Counted from the stretch's first letter, positions 11,245-25,724 are shown. The stretch is DNA of 64,000 bases from Owenia fusiformis (GCA_903813345.2 CAIIXF020000011.1:253001-317000), one strand, 5' to 3'. Notes: generated by a model not told the origin, from the sequence alone. Numbers and translations: made by a program.

Positions 11245-13800
11245 TGTCCGTTGTCAAGGTAGCCTTAGTTTCCATACCAACACATATAGGCGTCATCATG
11301 TTGAACCATCAAATATATTTCTAAAAGCTTGGTGACCACCACCCTCACAGAACTCGCCCAGGTATCGATACTGATACACCGGAGGGGGGGGGGGGGGGGT
11401 CGGCGGGGTCAGGGGGAGTGCAGACTCCATGTGAGCTCCTAGTGTCTCAGTTTCAAGATTTTAACTCATTTACTTTTTACTAATCTTGGTACGGATATGC
11501 AATGATACACATTGTAAATTATGGTCTACGTGTTTGATATCACTTTTTGAAAGATTGCTTTAATTAAAATGTGAATCAAACTAATGCTCGAAAAACACTT
11601 TATTTCAAATTTTAAGCTAAATACAAAGCATTTTTTGCAAACATGTGCCTATATATCCACTTTTATCAATGTTTCCGTACCAGTTTTCCTCTTTGACCAT
11701 TCCTCATTTCTATTCATTCGCCATGGCAATTCCATCCAGCCATGCGTTTCACTTCTAAACATCCCCCACTTATCTTATTTCGCATGCCGCTTTTTATTTC
11801 TCTAATATCAGTCACGTTTCATGCTTTTATAGCAAGTAAAAAAGAACCAAAAATACATTAGATTAGAATTAGAAGTTCAAACATAGGTCGATCGTAGAAA
11901 AAAAATTATTTATGATTTTGGAAAATGTAGTATCTGATTCCACCCTGAAGGGGAACCTTTCAACAATTTGCAGGGAACTTTTTATGAATGACCTACAAAT
12001 TAATAAAAAATAGACACGAGAAGGCTCGTATTCTGTTTTGAAATGAAATATTAGTATACTGAAGCTCTCTTTTTAAGACGTAGCCAACGCTACTGAATAA
12101 GGTGATTCAAAGTTGATAAGTTTACATTTTCGATGTTCATGAATCCAAAGGATGCCAACCAAGATGCCATTTGAACACTTTGTTGGACAAACGACATCAT
12201 CTTTTGCTGGGGAAATATGAACATCAAAAACTTCAATCAAAATATAAGATTGTTGTGATGGTTAGACTCTGATTCTAATTTCAACTTAGTTGGAAACTTC
12301 GAACAATATTCAAATCTTACTACTCGGACGGAGTCCCCAGTCTTGGTGTTGTAAAAGCGGTGTCGAATTCAAAGAGATTTAATCCCCTGGGTGATATATT
12401 ACACACTCCGATACAAGCTATTTAAAAAAGTGTAGTTTAACCTCTCCCAGTGTAAATATATACTAGAGACACACGCCATGAAATATATATGATCCTTGTT
12501 AACCCCTTCGTGTCTGGTGCTTTTGCAATTTATACTTCTGGTTAAAATCTAATGAGTGGTTTCTTGCAAATCACATTTCAATTGCAGCTCAATTCTTATG
12601 CAAATAAATGTTCCAAACTAAATAAACTTAGAAAAAGTAACGATGATTAAACATTCGGCGTGCGATGTGTGTAACTTCTTTTATGTCTCTGATGTTTATA
12701 CTTGCATCGTCGATTGTGCCGAGTTGATATTGCTTGAATGTAGACCGGTAGGGGCAATGCTTCTTTTCAACTGCCGGTACAATGGAATGCAAAGGCCTTT
12801 TCAAAGCAGCACACGTTTAAAACATGTATTTTATCAATTTCAAAGGGGCCATTGGAAAAAAATAACAACTCTGCCCTATTCATTTTTATAGCAACTTTTT
12901 ATCGAAATAATTGCGTGACGCCGCAGGGTTCCAAACTCAATAACACTTGACTGAAACGAAAGTTTCAAAATAGTCTCAAAACCACAATGTTCTATTAATA
13001 TATAAAGTCTATGTACTCCGTCAAAGCTTAATATATTTTATTTTGAAAAACCTAATTGGGAGTTAGATGTAAAGCAATTAAGAGTGACACTCGCACGGTA
13101 TTTAGTACTATTAACACCTCAAAACGGAGGATATAAGAAGGATTTCCGTGCCATTCATATTTTGTGTCGCAAATTTGTCACCTTTTCGTTACGTAGAAAA
13201 AAATGATCCGAGATATTTGATCTGATCTCGGTCGTTAAAATATCTGTAACGACGACATTTAGCAGAAAATTAATTTTGGGGTATTGGGGAAGAAGGAATG
13301 CGCGAGTGGTGACAAAAAAACGAGTGCATGTGGGCACCACTGGATTAAATCATCTAAATCAAGAGCCCTGGGTAAATGGCTCATTTGATCTCTACACATA
13401 CTGTCGTCATCTATCGATGGGGAATTCTAGGTATATTTGAGCGCATAGAATTAATCAGAGTTACTGAAAATAATGGGTTTTCAAGGGGAGGGTTAGAAAT
13501 CGGAAGTTGGTACGTTATCAGGATCAGAAAAGGGAAAGACAAGGATATGGAGAGGGTCGTGGCTTTGACGATGCGCGCGTCCCTTGTGTATTTGACCCAG
13601 ATTGGTGGGTACGATACCAATTGAATAACAAAGATCTATCAGAATAAAGAACTCTTCACCAATGAACGCTACTATGGCTCTTCGCATTTAAACTTGAAAT
13701 ACTTTTTGTATAATAAAGAAAACACTAAAATTCACAATTGGCATAGTCTTCTGCGGTTTCCGCTTCTTTTACTAAAATAGCAGGAAACTCATTGAACCCA
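11245..13800. other. Non-coding stretch
   Basis: Contains a long G run near 11384-11399 and no recognisable gene. The open frames of 60-82 codons at 12643 and 13376 show no domain. Confidence 0.5.
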
Positions 13801-13804
13801 TATT

Positions 13805-14470
13805 TTGGTACAAAAACAGATCAAGACCTACTTGCTTTATCTACATGTACTTTGGTAGTACTACGTGAACGCCATTTTGTACCCCGAATCTTAAGGTGTG
13901 ATGGAAACCCTGCTTTCTTACAAAAACAGGTCAAGACCTACCTGCTCCACCTACTTTAGCAGTACTACGTGAACGCCATTTTGTACCCCGAATCTTAAGG
14001 TGTGATGGAAACACTGCTTTGGTACAAAAACAGGTCAAGACCTAGCTTCTCCACCTACTTTAGCAGTACTACGTGAACGCCATTTTGTACCCCGAATCTT
14101 AAGGTGTGATGGAAACACTGCTTTGGTACAAAAACAGGTCAAGACCTAGCTTCTCCACCTACTTTAGCAGTACTACGTGAACGCCATTTTGTATCCCGAA
14201 TTTTAAGGTGTGATGGAAACATTGCTTTGGTACAAAAACAGGTCAAGACCTAGCTTCTCCACCTACTTTAGCAGTACTACGTGAACGCCATTTTGTACCC
14301 CGAATTTTAAGGTGTGATGGAAACACTGCTTTGGTACAAAAACAGGTCAAGACCTAGCTTCTCCACCTACTTTAGCAGTACTACGTGAACGCTTTTTTGT
14401 ACCCCGAATCTTAAGGTGTGATGGAAACACTGTTTTCGTACAAAAACGGGTTAAGATCTGACCAACCTGC
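13805..14470. repeat. 104-bp tandem repeat, about 6.5 copies
   Basis: The unit contains ggtacaaaaacaggtcaaga, cctagcttctccacctactt, tagcagtactacgtgaacgc and cattttgtaccccgaatctt, then aaggtgtgatggaaacactg. The spacing of tcaaga (13931, 14035) gives 104 bp. The outer units are more diverged. Confidence 0.92.
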
Positions 14471-15399
14471 TTCACCTCCATGTTACGCTTTAAAAACAAT
14501 GTGATAAAATCAGAATGTAACGTGGATTGTAGTTTCCTGATCTGAAGTTGGTAATATAGAAGGTGAAATTGACATTGGGGTCATATTTGCTTTTTCGATG
14601 ACTAGATTAATAAAAAGATTTGACCCGAAATGTAGTGGGAATGAGTTTCTAGGAGTACTCAGCGATACCGTTTGCTCTTGGACTTGGGACGGGGTGGGTC
14701 AAGATGGGGGTGGATTTGACAGTGTAAGAGGTACACCCATATATCTAAGACAAGCTATAACATCTACGATTTCTCAGTTTTCCCACAAAGTCAGAAAACT
14801 GCCAGATGGACAAGTGGCATGGATGCAAACAATCAAACGCCGGTCAGTAAAAAACAGGGACTTTAAAAACCATCCAAGTAAAACTATTCTTTTATAGCTT
14901 TAAAAAGCTAAATTGCTTTTTTTAAAAGTCACTGCTTGATTGATCAAATAAAAGATAATTGAGATGCTATTAGTCTTTGAAGAACGCATTAAGACGATTG
15001 TCTTTTACTTTTGAAGTGATCATAGTGTGTTTTATTGAGCGCATTGAATGGGCTGTGTTTACGTTCAACACTATGGACTGTCAACACTTTATCGCTCAAT
15101 GGTCAAAAGAAGCAAAGTAGATTTAAATAATTGCTTTATTTCTTGCTTTCAAGACTATTATTTTTACTTTAAATTTAATGGTTTTAATGGTAAATTAAAT
15201 TGTTATTAGCTGCACAAAAAGATGTACATCTAGAGCCGCAACTGATCAAGTTAAAAGCTCTCTTGAAATGAGTATACAAAATATCTCTCCCAAGGGGCTT
15301 TTGTTTGTGTTTGATTTTAACAAACACGACAGGTTATCTCGAATTAAAACAATGTGCACATCCATCCTTTATTTGACTATCATCAGTTGATCGATAGAA

Positions 15400-15592
15400 C
15401 GTGGGAAACGAGAGTGCGAGAATCTAATCCATTCACCTCTTGAATTAATTAATCCGATCACTGCGCATGCTCTTTAAATAGACTCCTAATATGGGTGATC
15501 CTTACGTCAAATAAACGAACGCCCCTTAGTTGTCACCTCGACCCGACCCTTGGACAACATCGGGGACACTCGGGCCTTTCAGACTGTGGGAA
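15400..15592. promoter_or_regulatory. Pair of Su(H)/CSL-like sites (weak)
   Basis: CGTGGGAA (about 15400-15408) and TGTGGGAA (about 15585-15592) match the YGTGRGAA consensus. They lie about 8.4 kb upstream of the Achaete-scute promoter in DNA with no other recognised feature. Two 8-mers alone are weak evidence. Confidence 0.2.
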
Positions 15593-18109
15593 AGGTTGAA
15601 AGTCAATCGAGTTTATAATAATTACATTTGAGTAACATCTGTGCTCGTAATATAGGAACCTGTTGCACGATACTCCAAACGCGCAGCATGTGGCCAGCTA
15701 TTCTTTTAATCTCACGGAATGCAGTGTTATTCTAAGAGTATTACTCTTGTGATAACAGTTGACGTTTTTAGCGTTTTGTTGACAATATGTAGGATTTTTT
15801 ATATTGATATTTCGTTCAGTGTAATATAGTTGAGTAACAGTATATGGAAGATATGAATCAAGGACAACTTTTGCCGATATCAAATTATTCTGGTCCCTTG
15901 TCGACCCTTTCCGATAATTTGATTTTGTTACTCTCGTGCACTGGGCACTGAAACTCAGTCGCTTTCATTTCTTGAAAAATCCTGCTCAGAGGCTCGCGAA
16001 GAAACCCTTTATATTGTTTTATTGATGTTAATGTTTTTTAAAAACTGGTAATTCCAAACATACCTGTTTTTTTATTTTTGGATAATTTTTAAAGATTCAA
16101 GGTTAACTGGCAAAAACATTTCAGATGTAATAAATATTTATGTCTCCTTAATCGTCAGCAATGCCTACTACAATTGATTATGTATCTCATTTTCAAAAAA
16201 AACAAAATTTAGATTGTCTGAAAAATGCCACCAACACTCTTTACCCCTTTACAATCCTTTATAACGCATTGCTATTTTTCATAAAAGTCGTTGAACTTTA
16301 TATTGTTTCCCGATCAATAAGAAGTAATTCAAGTCATATATTTTTTCTAATAATGTGTGATTTATTATTCATTTATATATTATTTGTTTTTAATTAATTG
16401 AGAATGATTTTTAAAACTCTCAATTGTAATTATTCATTTGTTTGAAATATTCCATTGTTTGGATTAATCATTTGCTTGGATTGAATTTCAAAGAGTCAGT
16501 GTTTCGTGTATTAATACAAGGTTTTGTTTTAATATTGCATTATTTTTGGCGTAATCCGGCAAGACGTAATGCAGCGTTTGTACAGATTCAATGCATTAAC
16601 TAACCGGCTCGTGGCACAGAGTCCCCTTCGACCAAACAATCCACACTTCAAGTCCTTTATACACAAGGCTTAGCTTTACATGACCGTAATCCAGTTGTCA
16701 GACTCAAATACACACTTCAAACTTTTACTTTCTTGTTATATTTATACAAGGAACATTGTTAAGAAAGTTCTTCAAATAAACCTTGGTCGGGACACGCCAG
16801 TCGCGTGGGCCGTTTCTTTATTCCAATACGAAATCGAGTTCCCCATTCGATAAGTAGAATTCGTCACCAGCTGCTTGTTTCATATTTCTCCCTAGTAAGC
16901 AAAGCGAAATGTTAAGTGATAAAATGTATATGTCATATCTAAATATCGTATCTAATTTCATATCTAAATGCTTTATCTCATATCTGAAACTTACTCCTAA
17001 TATTTCATTTATATGTCATCTCTAAATGTTATACCTAAAAATATTTAGTGCCATTACTTGTCTCGATGCTGATTTCCCCTTTAAGTATAGTTTGATTTCA
17101 CTTCTTTACCAGGTACTTCAGAGCTAAGCAAGCTATTGTCAAAGGGGTTGGGGTGCGCGGCTTTTTAGGTTTGCATCACTGCGAGCTAAGGAAGTCCAAA
17201 ATAGGGTGGGATACGGGGGTACGGGATTTAAAAAAAATTTACATTGTATATGGTGCATTCTAAGCATTTCAAACAATTTGTTAATGTATTTTTAACAACT
17301 TTTATAATATTGCTTTTTTCTTTTTGTGATCGTACCCATTACAACCCCCTGGCTACGCCCATGCTCTTAAACTTAGGGCAATTGGTGGTCTGTCCTCAAT
17401 TTCACATGTACGGTTTCTTTACATTTAATTCTGAAACACGATAATTGTGATATTTTAAATTTAATACCTTGCTTGCTGTCGCTTCTCGCTTGTCTTTTGT
17501 TAAAGTAATGTCTGAAAGGTCTATATATATTTGTATTTACTCCGCCAATATTGATTTAAAGCTTATTGTTTAAAACTTAGTATGGATCGAAGTTGTTTTG
17601 ACTTTTAAAAGTTTTGTATCGATCCAGAATGTAAAATCAATGCTATTTCAAAGATTTTACACCTTTTTCTTTATGTCACTCATATTCAGGGCCTATGTAA
17701 GATATAGAGCGGCCAAAAACCTGTATAACGATGACAAGTCAATATGATTTAACACCTTGGACTTCAAATGTGATAGAAAACCCATTAATATTTCTGCCTT
17801 GAACAGCGTGGTCGCTTTTTGTTCGAAATGAAATCCAAGACAAGGTCGAAATGATGGGCACTATTTAAAATCACAATTTAAAAAGGAGACTCATTTAAGC
17901 TGCCTTGATTGATTAAGGCTTAGTCTGAGCTTGGTTTCTGACTGTCATCCGAGTTCACTGACTGATAGAACATCAACTTAGTAGACAAGTCTTAGAAAAT
18001 GCGGACTATATTGGTTAGAATTTCATTTCTAGTTCCAACTTGTGCAAACTTAGTACAACTTTAACTTTGTCAAGCAGTCTTTTCTAGACTTTGGACCCCA
18101 TAGCTATTT

Positions 18110-18231
18110 CACCCCCTTTGCATTCGTTCGACTTCACTTCTTAAGGAAGAGAGCTTCGTCTTCACTCTTTCAGTTTACAATAAATCTCTGGTATACATGT
18201 ATAGTTATAACTAGACTCTGCGCGCAGGGTA
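18110..18231. mobile_element. MITE, 9-bp-TSD family, copy 2
   Basis: Starts ccctttgcattcgttcgact and ends actctgcgcgcagggta. No target duplication is recognisable. Confidence 0.7.
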
Positions 18232-20034
18232 TTTTACCAGTTACATCAAGTATGGGGGAGTGAAGAGGGGGGGGGGGGGCACAATGGCTTGAGGGCAAAC
18301 TATATGTTATGTTAAGGGGAGTAGAAGGAAAAGAATCAAGTTTAATGCAAGTTTGGAAAAATCGCCTCCGTTCTGACTTTATTTCAGTATGATCCGTCGA
18401 TTTTGAGGGATATCAGGCAATAGTTTTGAAAAGAGAGCGTCACATTAATTCAATAGGGAATTTAAGCTTGCATCTAACATCGAAAAGTCAACTTATACGT
18501 ATGACCAATCGCCCATACAAATGCATCGCTTAAATAACTTACGTTCGCGTTCAGGTTGTGAAAACAGTGGAGAGGTTAAGCTTTGCATATATAATCGAAA
18601 CTGAACCTGTACGTATCACTCGACCATATACAAAGCATGTAGCCTTCTTATATAAATAGCCGTTCAAATCCAGTGTTTGTTTAGACTACACCATAGCGTG
18701 TAATGAATCTATAGTATGTCATTGATGCGGTTTTATAGCTGGTTTTCTAATACATATTTTAAACGAGCTCGTTTCGTAAGATTTTTGGCGCTAAATCATG
18801 CATGACATACATCATCGTGTTCAGCAAGAATTCAACTGTGCATCGAAATCAAAATTGACAGCATAGTGTTCAATAGACACGAGTAAAATGGTTCCCGTTG
18901 ACCCAACGTCAAATTTCAAATCTCTCGTTCTAAACCCGAAACTCTGAAGCTGAAAGAGTATCTGAAGTAGACTAAGCGCGCATAAAACTATGAGCGCTCG
19001 ATACATTCCTTTGTTAATTTTTGTACTTTGCGTTCACGGTTACGTTGTGAAAAACATCGTTAGCTTAACCTCTCCAATGTAAGCTTAAACACTCTGCTTT
19101 ATGAAATTATTTTACACTTTTAACCCATTTTAATAACATAAATGACTTTTATTGTTCTAATTTTGCCAGGGAAGTGCCCAAGGGAAGACAAGCGGAGGGC
19201 CATTAGTTTGAAATGATCTTGGGAAACGAGAGCGAAAGTGTGCCGAAATGGTTTACGTCGTATTAATTGAACATTTAGTGGGTTTCCCTCTACATGGAGA
19301 CAGTTAACTCGATACTGACACTACCGTAGGCAAGGCAAGTCGTTTGTCAGATACATTTTTAACAATAACAAACTATTGTCAGTCATTTATACTTATTCAA
19401 CTTATGGCTAAATTTGATTTAATTCATTCATTTTCCTGACCTATTGGCCGGTATATATATAATGGGTCAATGGGTCAAGTGGACCATTTAGAAAGGGTCC
19501 TGTGTTCGGTCCACTTGGCACACCGCGGACTACAACGGAGCAAGTCCACTTCATTAACACCCTCACCGGTCATTAAGTAAGGCTTCAGAGGGAATTCAAT
19601 TGAAACTTCATTAATTTTATGCTTGCTTCAATTAACTATCAAAATTTAGCGTAATTGCAAGACGCTCGCTTATTTTTGTTCAACTAAGTTTTGCATTTCA
19701 TTGGGTTCTTTCTAAAGTTGATTTAGTTCTTGAGAATACCAAAGCATGCTCACTGTCTATTGCAACTCCTAATATTTCCCTTTCATGTTGGGAATATTGA
19801 GTCCCGTTTTCACAGAAATTACGTTCATTCGCGATCGGATTGGTCTCAGCTAAAATAACGGCTTATTTAATAATAAATTTGCCATAAAGCGCTTTAAACA
19901 TTTTTTCAAGAAATGTTAATGATTTGATAAACATTCACAAATTGCCCTCCTATTCCAAAAGTAGAAATCGGAGAAGTTAAACGGAAAGCAATATTCTGAG
20001 TGCATCCAAACAACCAATAGAAAGAAATGGATAG

Positions 20035-20108
20035 TCTTGGCTACAAGCCTCTATGACCCCCTCCCTCTACCTGAATAAACACATTTCACACAGTTTTGTA
20101 GTGCGGGG
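20035..20108. repeat. Dispersed repeat, copy 2
   Basis: Counterpart of 310-385 (gctacaagcctctatgaccc, ctctacctgaataaacacat, ttcacacagtt). The family is unknown. Confidence 0.6.
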
Positions 20109-20447
20109 GGACAGAACGGTTTGTTGCTAGACTAGAAATGGAAACCAAAGCTGTGATCTCTGATGCAAAGACCCATTCAAATGCAAACATTTCCACTTTT
20201 TCACGTAACGTAAAATATAAAAACTTTTTAGTTTAGCAATTCAAATATTTTAATTTTGCTTCAACTGTATTTTGCAAACGCTGTATTTTTTATTCCCTGA
20301 TATGAGCAAAATTAAACAATTTTAAAGTGTTTTCCATAATGATATTCCTATCGGATGTGTCACAGCCTAGTACAATAGGTATATGAAGCCTTCTTTTAAA
20401 GTATCAAAATGTAAAGTATAGCAGAGGCTATAGACTACGCTTTAAGA

Positions 20448-20620
20448 CAGGGGTAAAAGGGTATGAAGTCCTATCAAATTATGGTCCTACTCTCCATTGA
20501 TTTATATGGTGACCTAAATACAACTCTTTCCCTCATTATCTTATACGCAATCAGGGCCAGTAAGGACCGTTAAGAAAGGGGACCATTATCCCTGGGGGAC
20601 CATTATTTCTTTCACACCGG
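20448..20620 (-). mobile_element. 173-bp CCGGTGT MITE, copy 1
   Basis: Reverse-orientation copy of the element at 50102-50274, the same length. It shares tcctatcaaattatggtcct, actctccattgatttatatg and gaccattatccctgggggac, and ends tttcacaccgg. Confidence 0.85.
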
Positions 20621-20668
20621 GCTTCACTGCTATAGCAGCTATAGAAAGCATTGAAATACCCTTCGACC

Positions 20669-20755
20669 TACCATGCGCACGAGTCTAGTTATCAACTACA
20701 AAACTGAAGACGAAACTCTCTTTTAAGAAGTGAAGTCAAACAAATATAAAGGGTA
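20669..20755. mobile_element. MITE, 9-bp-TSD family, copy 3 (reverse orientation)
   Basis: 87 bp, flanked on both sides by the exact 9-mer ccttcgacc (20660-20668 and 20756-20764). Confidence 0.85.
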
Positions 20756-22179
20756 CCTTCGACCGAGGATGGTTATAGACAACACTCTATGTTTATCAAA
20801 GTTCGTGAAATGCAAGCTGCAGTTCACGAATTCGTTGTACCGTTAGTGTTATTCATACACAGAAATGAATTGTGGATGATTTGCCCGAGGGGGATAGCCG
20901 AGCGCACCGGGACTCTATTGCTATTCACCTGACCGTCTAAGGACGAGTAACAACTTCATCACCGTTGACAAGTTTAATTGCACAGAAGTTCCGAAATTAG
21001 AGGCCATAGCTGGTCATTTTCACACCTTTAATTGAAATCATTATAATCAATAAAATAATGTTTGTTTTTAAAGGTAAATATTACAAGTCGGATTACCCTC
21101 CGGACTTAGGCTGAATTTCAGTTGTAATCAATTTGCCGAAACTGCGATTCGATGAATCCTTGATTTTGGTATTCGGATGCAAAATACAGACCTATGTTTG
21201 AGCCTTTATAATGGCTTTTTTGTACTTGTCTTTTTGACGAGCACATTTCTAGTGCCCTTTCTAATCAACACATTACCAGTTTTATTTCTACAAAATTTTT
21301 ACAAAGTTTTATTGACTCGAATTAAGCATTTTCAGCGTAACCATAAATCTTGACCTAGTATACCTTACTTGTTAAGCACAATAAATATATTTACAAGTGT
21401 TCATAAAGGCGATGGTTATGTCGAGTATATGATCGATCTAGCCAGAGGAGGAATATCCCAGTTCTCAGATGATCTTGTGTCAATATATAGAGGTCTATAC
21501 TGAGACACCAGAATGGTCTTCTATACATTACGTACCTTGCATTTTAACCCCTCGATAAACTGGAATCCTTTTAAAGCATTATAATGTATTACTGGCTGGG
21601 AGTCCAATGTTACATAGAGATGGATCATCAGGAATTCTGGGTATTAACGCGTCTTGATATAGTATTGTTGGGACGGACTGGCGCTAGGCGCGTGCCAGGC
21701 GGCAGGTGCATTTCCATATATGGTATGGGGTAACCCCAATTTAGAATATTTTTGTGTATACTTTACTTGTAAGTATAGTAATACAATATAGACATTCTCC
21801 TCAATTGAAAATCTACTCGCGTTTACAATCTCCGTTTCTTTTAAGTTTTCGTACACGTTTAGCAGTTAGCTTCGCCCACGCCTTAAGTGTAGAATATCAA
21901 AGAATAAAGAATATCGTTACTTCAATCATTTGAACACTCATGGCCTATCCTGACTACCATACGGATCATTGATTCTATATGAAGCCACATTGACTACTGG
22001 GGAGGATTTGTAAGACCGACAAGCTTACCTAGTTAACGAAATGTCAGTAGTTTGCAAGATATAAATGTAAAACCCTACATAACCATGTTCATGCGACGAG
22101 TCTCATTTTAAACAGTAGCAAATAAAATATTTGAAGGTCATTTAAAAAAGCAAAATCAAACTATTGAAAAGTCAACGTG

Positions 22180-23850
22180 CGGAATATAGTACGAGTGTTC
22201 ACTTATAACAAAGAGATGATTGAAGTATGTGTATCTAGCACGAGTGTTCATTCATAACCAAGAGTGGTTTGAAGTGTGTAAATCTAGCGCGAGTGTTCAT
22301 TAATAAGAAAGAGTGGTTTGAAGTATGTAAATCTAGCACGAGTGTTCATTTATAACAAAGAGTGGTTTGAAGTATGTAAATCTAGCACGAGTGTTCATCT
22401 TTAACAAAGATTGGTTTGAAGTATGTAAATCTAGCACGAGTGTTCATTTATAACAAAAAGTGGTTTGAAGTATATAAATCTAGCGCGAGTGTTCATTCAT
22501 AACAAAGAGTGGTTTGAAGTATGTAAATCTGGCGCGAGTGTTCATTTATAACAAATAGTGTTTGAAGTATGTAAATCTAACGCGAGTGCTCATTTATAAT
22601 GAAGCGTGGTTTGGAGTTTTGTAAATCTAGCACGAGTGTTCATTCATAACAAAGAGTGGTTTGAAGTGTGTAAATCTAGTACGAATGTTCATTTATAACA
22701 AAGAGAGGTTTGAAGTATTTAAATATAGCACGAGTGTCCATTTATGATACAAACTGGTTTGAAGTATGTAAATCTTGCACGAGTGTTCATTTATAACAAA
22801 GAGTGGTTGGAAATATGGAAATCTAGCACGAGTGTTCATTTATAACAAAGAGTGGTTTGAAATATGTAAATCTAGTACGTGTCTTCATTTATAACAAAGA
22901 GTGGTTTGAAGTATGTAAATCTAGCACAAGCGTTCATTTATAACAAAGAGTGGTTTGAAGTGTGTAAATCTAATACGAGTGTTCATTTATAACAAAGAGT
23001 GGTTTGAAGTATGTAAATCTAGCGCGAGTGTTCATTTATAACAAAGAGTGGTTTGAAGTATGTACATCTAGCATGAGTGTTCATTTATAACAAAGCGTGG
23101 TATGAAGTATGTTAATCTAGCACGAGTGTTCATTTATAACAAAGAGTGGTTTGAAGTGTGTAAATCTAGTACGAGTGTTCACTTATAAAAAGAATGGTTT
23201 GAAGTATGTAAATCTAGCACGAGTGTTCATTTATAATAAAAAGTGGTTTGAAGTATGGGAATCTAGCACGAGTGTTCATTTATAACAAAGATAAGTTAGA
23301 AATATGGAAATCTAGCACGAGTGTTCATTTATAACAAAGTGTGGTTTGAAATATGTAAACCTAGCACGTGTGTTCATTTATAACAAAGAGTGGTTTGAAG
23401 TATGTAAATCTAGCACGAGGGTTCATTTATGACAAAGCGTGGTTTGAAGTATGTAAATCTAGCACGAGTGTTCATTTATAACAAAGAGTGGTTTGAAGTG
23501 TGTAAATATAGTACGAGTGTTCATTTATAAGAAAGAGTGGTTTGAAGTATGTAAATCTAGCACGAGTGTTCATTTATAACAAATAGTGGTTTGAAGTATG
23601 TAAATCTAGCACGAGTGTTCATTTATAACATAGAGTGGTTAGAAATATGGTAATCTGGCACGAGTATTCATTTATAACAAAGAGTGGTTTGAAGTATGTA
23701 AATCTAGCACGAGTGTTCATTTATAACAAAGGGTGGTTTGAAGTATGTAAATCTAGCAGGAGTTTTCATTTATAACAACGAGTTGTTTGAAGTATGTAAA
23801 TCTATTACGAGTGTTCATTTGTTACAAAGAGTGGTTTGACGTATGTAAAA
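22180..23850. repeat. 49-bp satellite array, about 34 copies
   Basis: The unit contains aaagagtggtttgaagtatg, taaatctagc and acgagtgttcatttataac. Units differ by point changes (gcacgag, gcgcgag, gtacgag; tatg versus tgtg), with no length drift over most of the array. It has no coding potential. Confidence 0.95.
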
Positions 23851-24079
23851 ATAAAAGAGTACCACGAATCCATAAAAACAAGATCAAATGGTAAAAATGG
23901 TTCGTCTTTCCCTTTGTCAAAATTTTCATTTCTTTTTCTCCAATTTGTTAATATGATGACATGATGCTGCTATAAATGTTACCTTGTATTTAGTTATTTC
24001 AAAATTAGTCCTTTAGGGGTTGTAAAGAAAAAGGAGGGGTATGGTAATAATCCCCGGGAACAAGAATTTGTTTCATACC

Positions 24080-24780
24080 AGATAGGGACAAGTTTTCATT
24101 GCAAGTGTCCATAACGAGTTTTAATCACGAGTGCTTGTGCAAAGTGTTCATAACGAGTATGCATAGTGATAGTGACATATAGGGACGATCTTGATCATTG
24201 CAAGTGCCCTTGACGAGTTTTCATCACGATCGCGAGTGCTCGTGTCAAGTGTTCAAGACGAGTATGCATAGTGATAGGGACATAAAGGGACGAGTTTCCA
24301 TTGCAAGTGTCAATGACGAGTTTCATAACGAGTACTCATAACAAATGGCGATTTATGACGATTCATAGACATAGTACAGAGAGAAGACGTTTAAACATAC
24401 AAGTGTTCCTTGCAAGTGTTCATTACAAGAATCATCATACCAGAGTGATGAATTTACACAGAAATCATAAAAGAGTGTTCATGACAAGTGTTCATGACAA
24501 GTATTCATGACAAGTGTTCATGTCAAGTGTTCATGACAAGTGTTCAAGTCTAGTATGCACAGGGATATGACAGGCAGGGACGAGTGTTCATTTCTAGTTT
24601 ACAAGACGAGTATTCATAGAAATAGAGCAATATGGGGACGAGTGTTCACTGAAAGTGTTTATTGCAAGTATTCACGACGAGTGTTCAAGATGAGTATTCA
24701 TAGGGATAGAAAATCGCAACGAGTGTTCCTCACGAGTGTTCATATCAAGTATTTTAATGTATGACTGTTCATTGCAAGTG
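24080..24780. repeat. Complex short-unit satellite built on cgagtgttcat / caagtgttcat
   Basis: Irregular repeats of a roughly 13-bp motif (gttcatgacaagt and relatives), with a pure run around 24480-24545. Two larger units of about 115 bp, with agtatgcatagtgatag, lie at 24080-24320. Open frames here come from the repeats. Confidence 0.85.
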
Positions 24781-24789
24781 TTCATTATA

Positions 24790-25640
24790 AGTGGTCAAGG
24801 CAGGTGCATGTCAAGCGTCAAGACGAGAGTTCAAGACGAGTTCATAGGGATAGGACATAGTGTGTTCATTATAAGCTATCAAGACAACTGCATGTCAAGC
24901 GTCAAGATGAGAGTTCAAGACGAGTTCATAGGGATAGGACATAGTGTGTTCATTATAAGCTGTCATGACAAGTGCATATCAAGCGTCAAGACGAGAGTTC
25001 AAGACGAGTTCATAGGGATAGGACATAGGGTGTTAATTATAAGCTGTCAAGACAAGTGCATGTCAAGCTTCAAGACGAGAGTTCAAGACGAGTTCATAGG
25101 GATAGGACATATGGTGTTCATTATAAGCTGTCAAGACAAGTGCATGTAAAGCGTCAAGACAAGAGTTCAAGACGAGTTCATAGGGATAGGACATAATGTG
25201 TTCATTATAAGCTGTCATGACAAGTGCATATCAAGCGTCAAGACGAGAGTTCAAGACGTGTTCATAGGGATAGGACATAGGGTGTACATTATAAGCTGTC
25301 AAGACAAGCTCATGTCAAGCGTCAAGACGAGAGTTCAAGACGTGTTCATAGGGATAGGACATAGTGTGTTCATTATAAGCTGTCAAGACAAGTGCATGTC
25401 AAGCGTCAAGACGAGAGTTCAACACGAGTTCATAGGGATAGGACATAGGGTGTTCATTATAAGCTGTCAAGACAAGTGCATGTCAAGCGTCTAAGACGAG
25501 AGTTCAAGACGAGTTCATAGGGATAGGACATAGGGTGTCCATTATAAGCTGTCAAGACAAGTGCATGTCAAGCGTCAAGACGAGAGTTCAAGACGAGTTC
25601 ATAGGGATAGGACATAGGGTGTTCATTTACAAGTGATCAT
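24790..25640. repeat. 84-bp satellite array A, about 10 copies
   Basis: The unit contains cataagctgtcaagacaagt-like text, catgtcaagcgtcaagacga, gagttcaagacgagttcata and gggataggacat. The period is 84 bp (gggata at 24847, 24931, 25015). As 84 is divisible by three, long frames stay open by periodicity. Confidence 0.95.
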
Positions 25641-25724
25641 TACAAATGATCATCATGAGTGCTCATGACGAGTGTTCAAGACGAATATCCATATGGATAT
25701 TGACAGATTAGGACGACTCTATAT

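Larger units (their letters stand above)
14475..22160. other. Gene-poor stretch with dispersed MITEs
   Basis: Holds two 9-bp-TSD MITEs, one CCGGTGT MITE and a dispersed repeat, listed separately. A perfect 14-bp inverted pair (tggagaggttaagc near 18567, gcttaacctctcca near 19062) and a G run near 18270 are also present. No gene recognised. Confidence 0.5.

Noticed and set aside
11384-11399. Long G homopolymers here and at 9127, 18270, 30914, 37450
   Set aside because: They could form quadruplexes, but uncertain-length homopolymers are common assembly artefacts and nothing links them to genes.
14598-14897. 99-codon open frame on the plus strand
   Set aside because: No domain, signal peptide or family resemblance; no promoter evidence.
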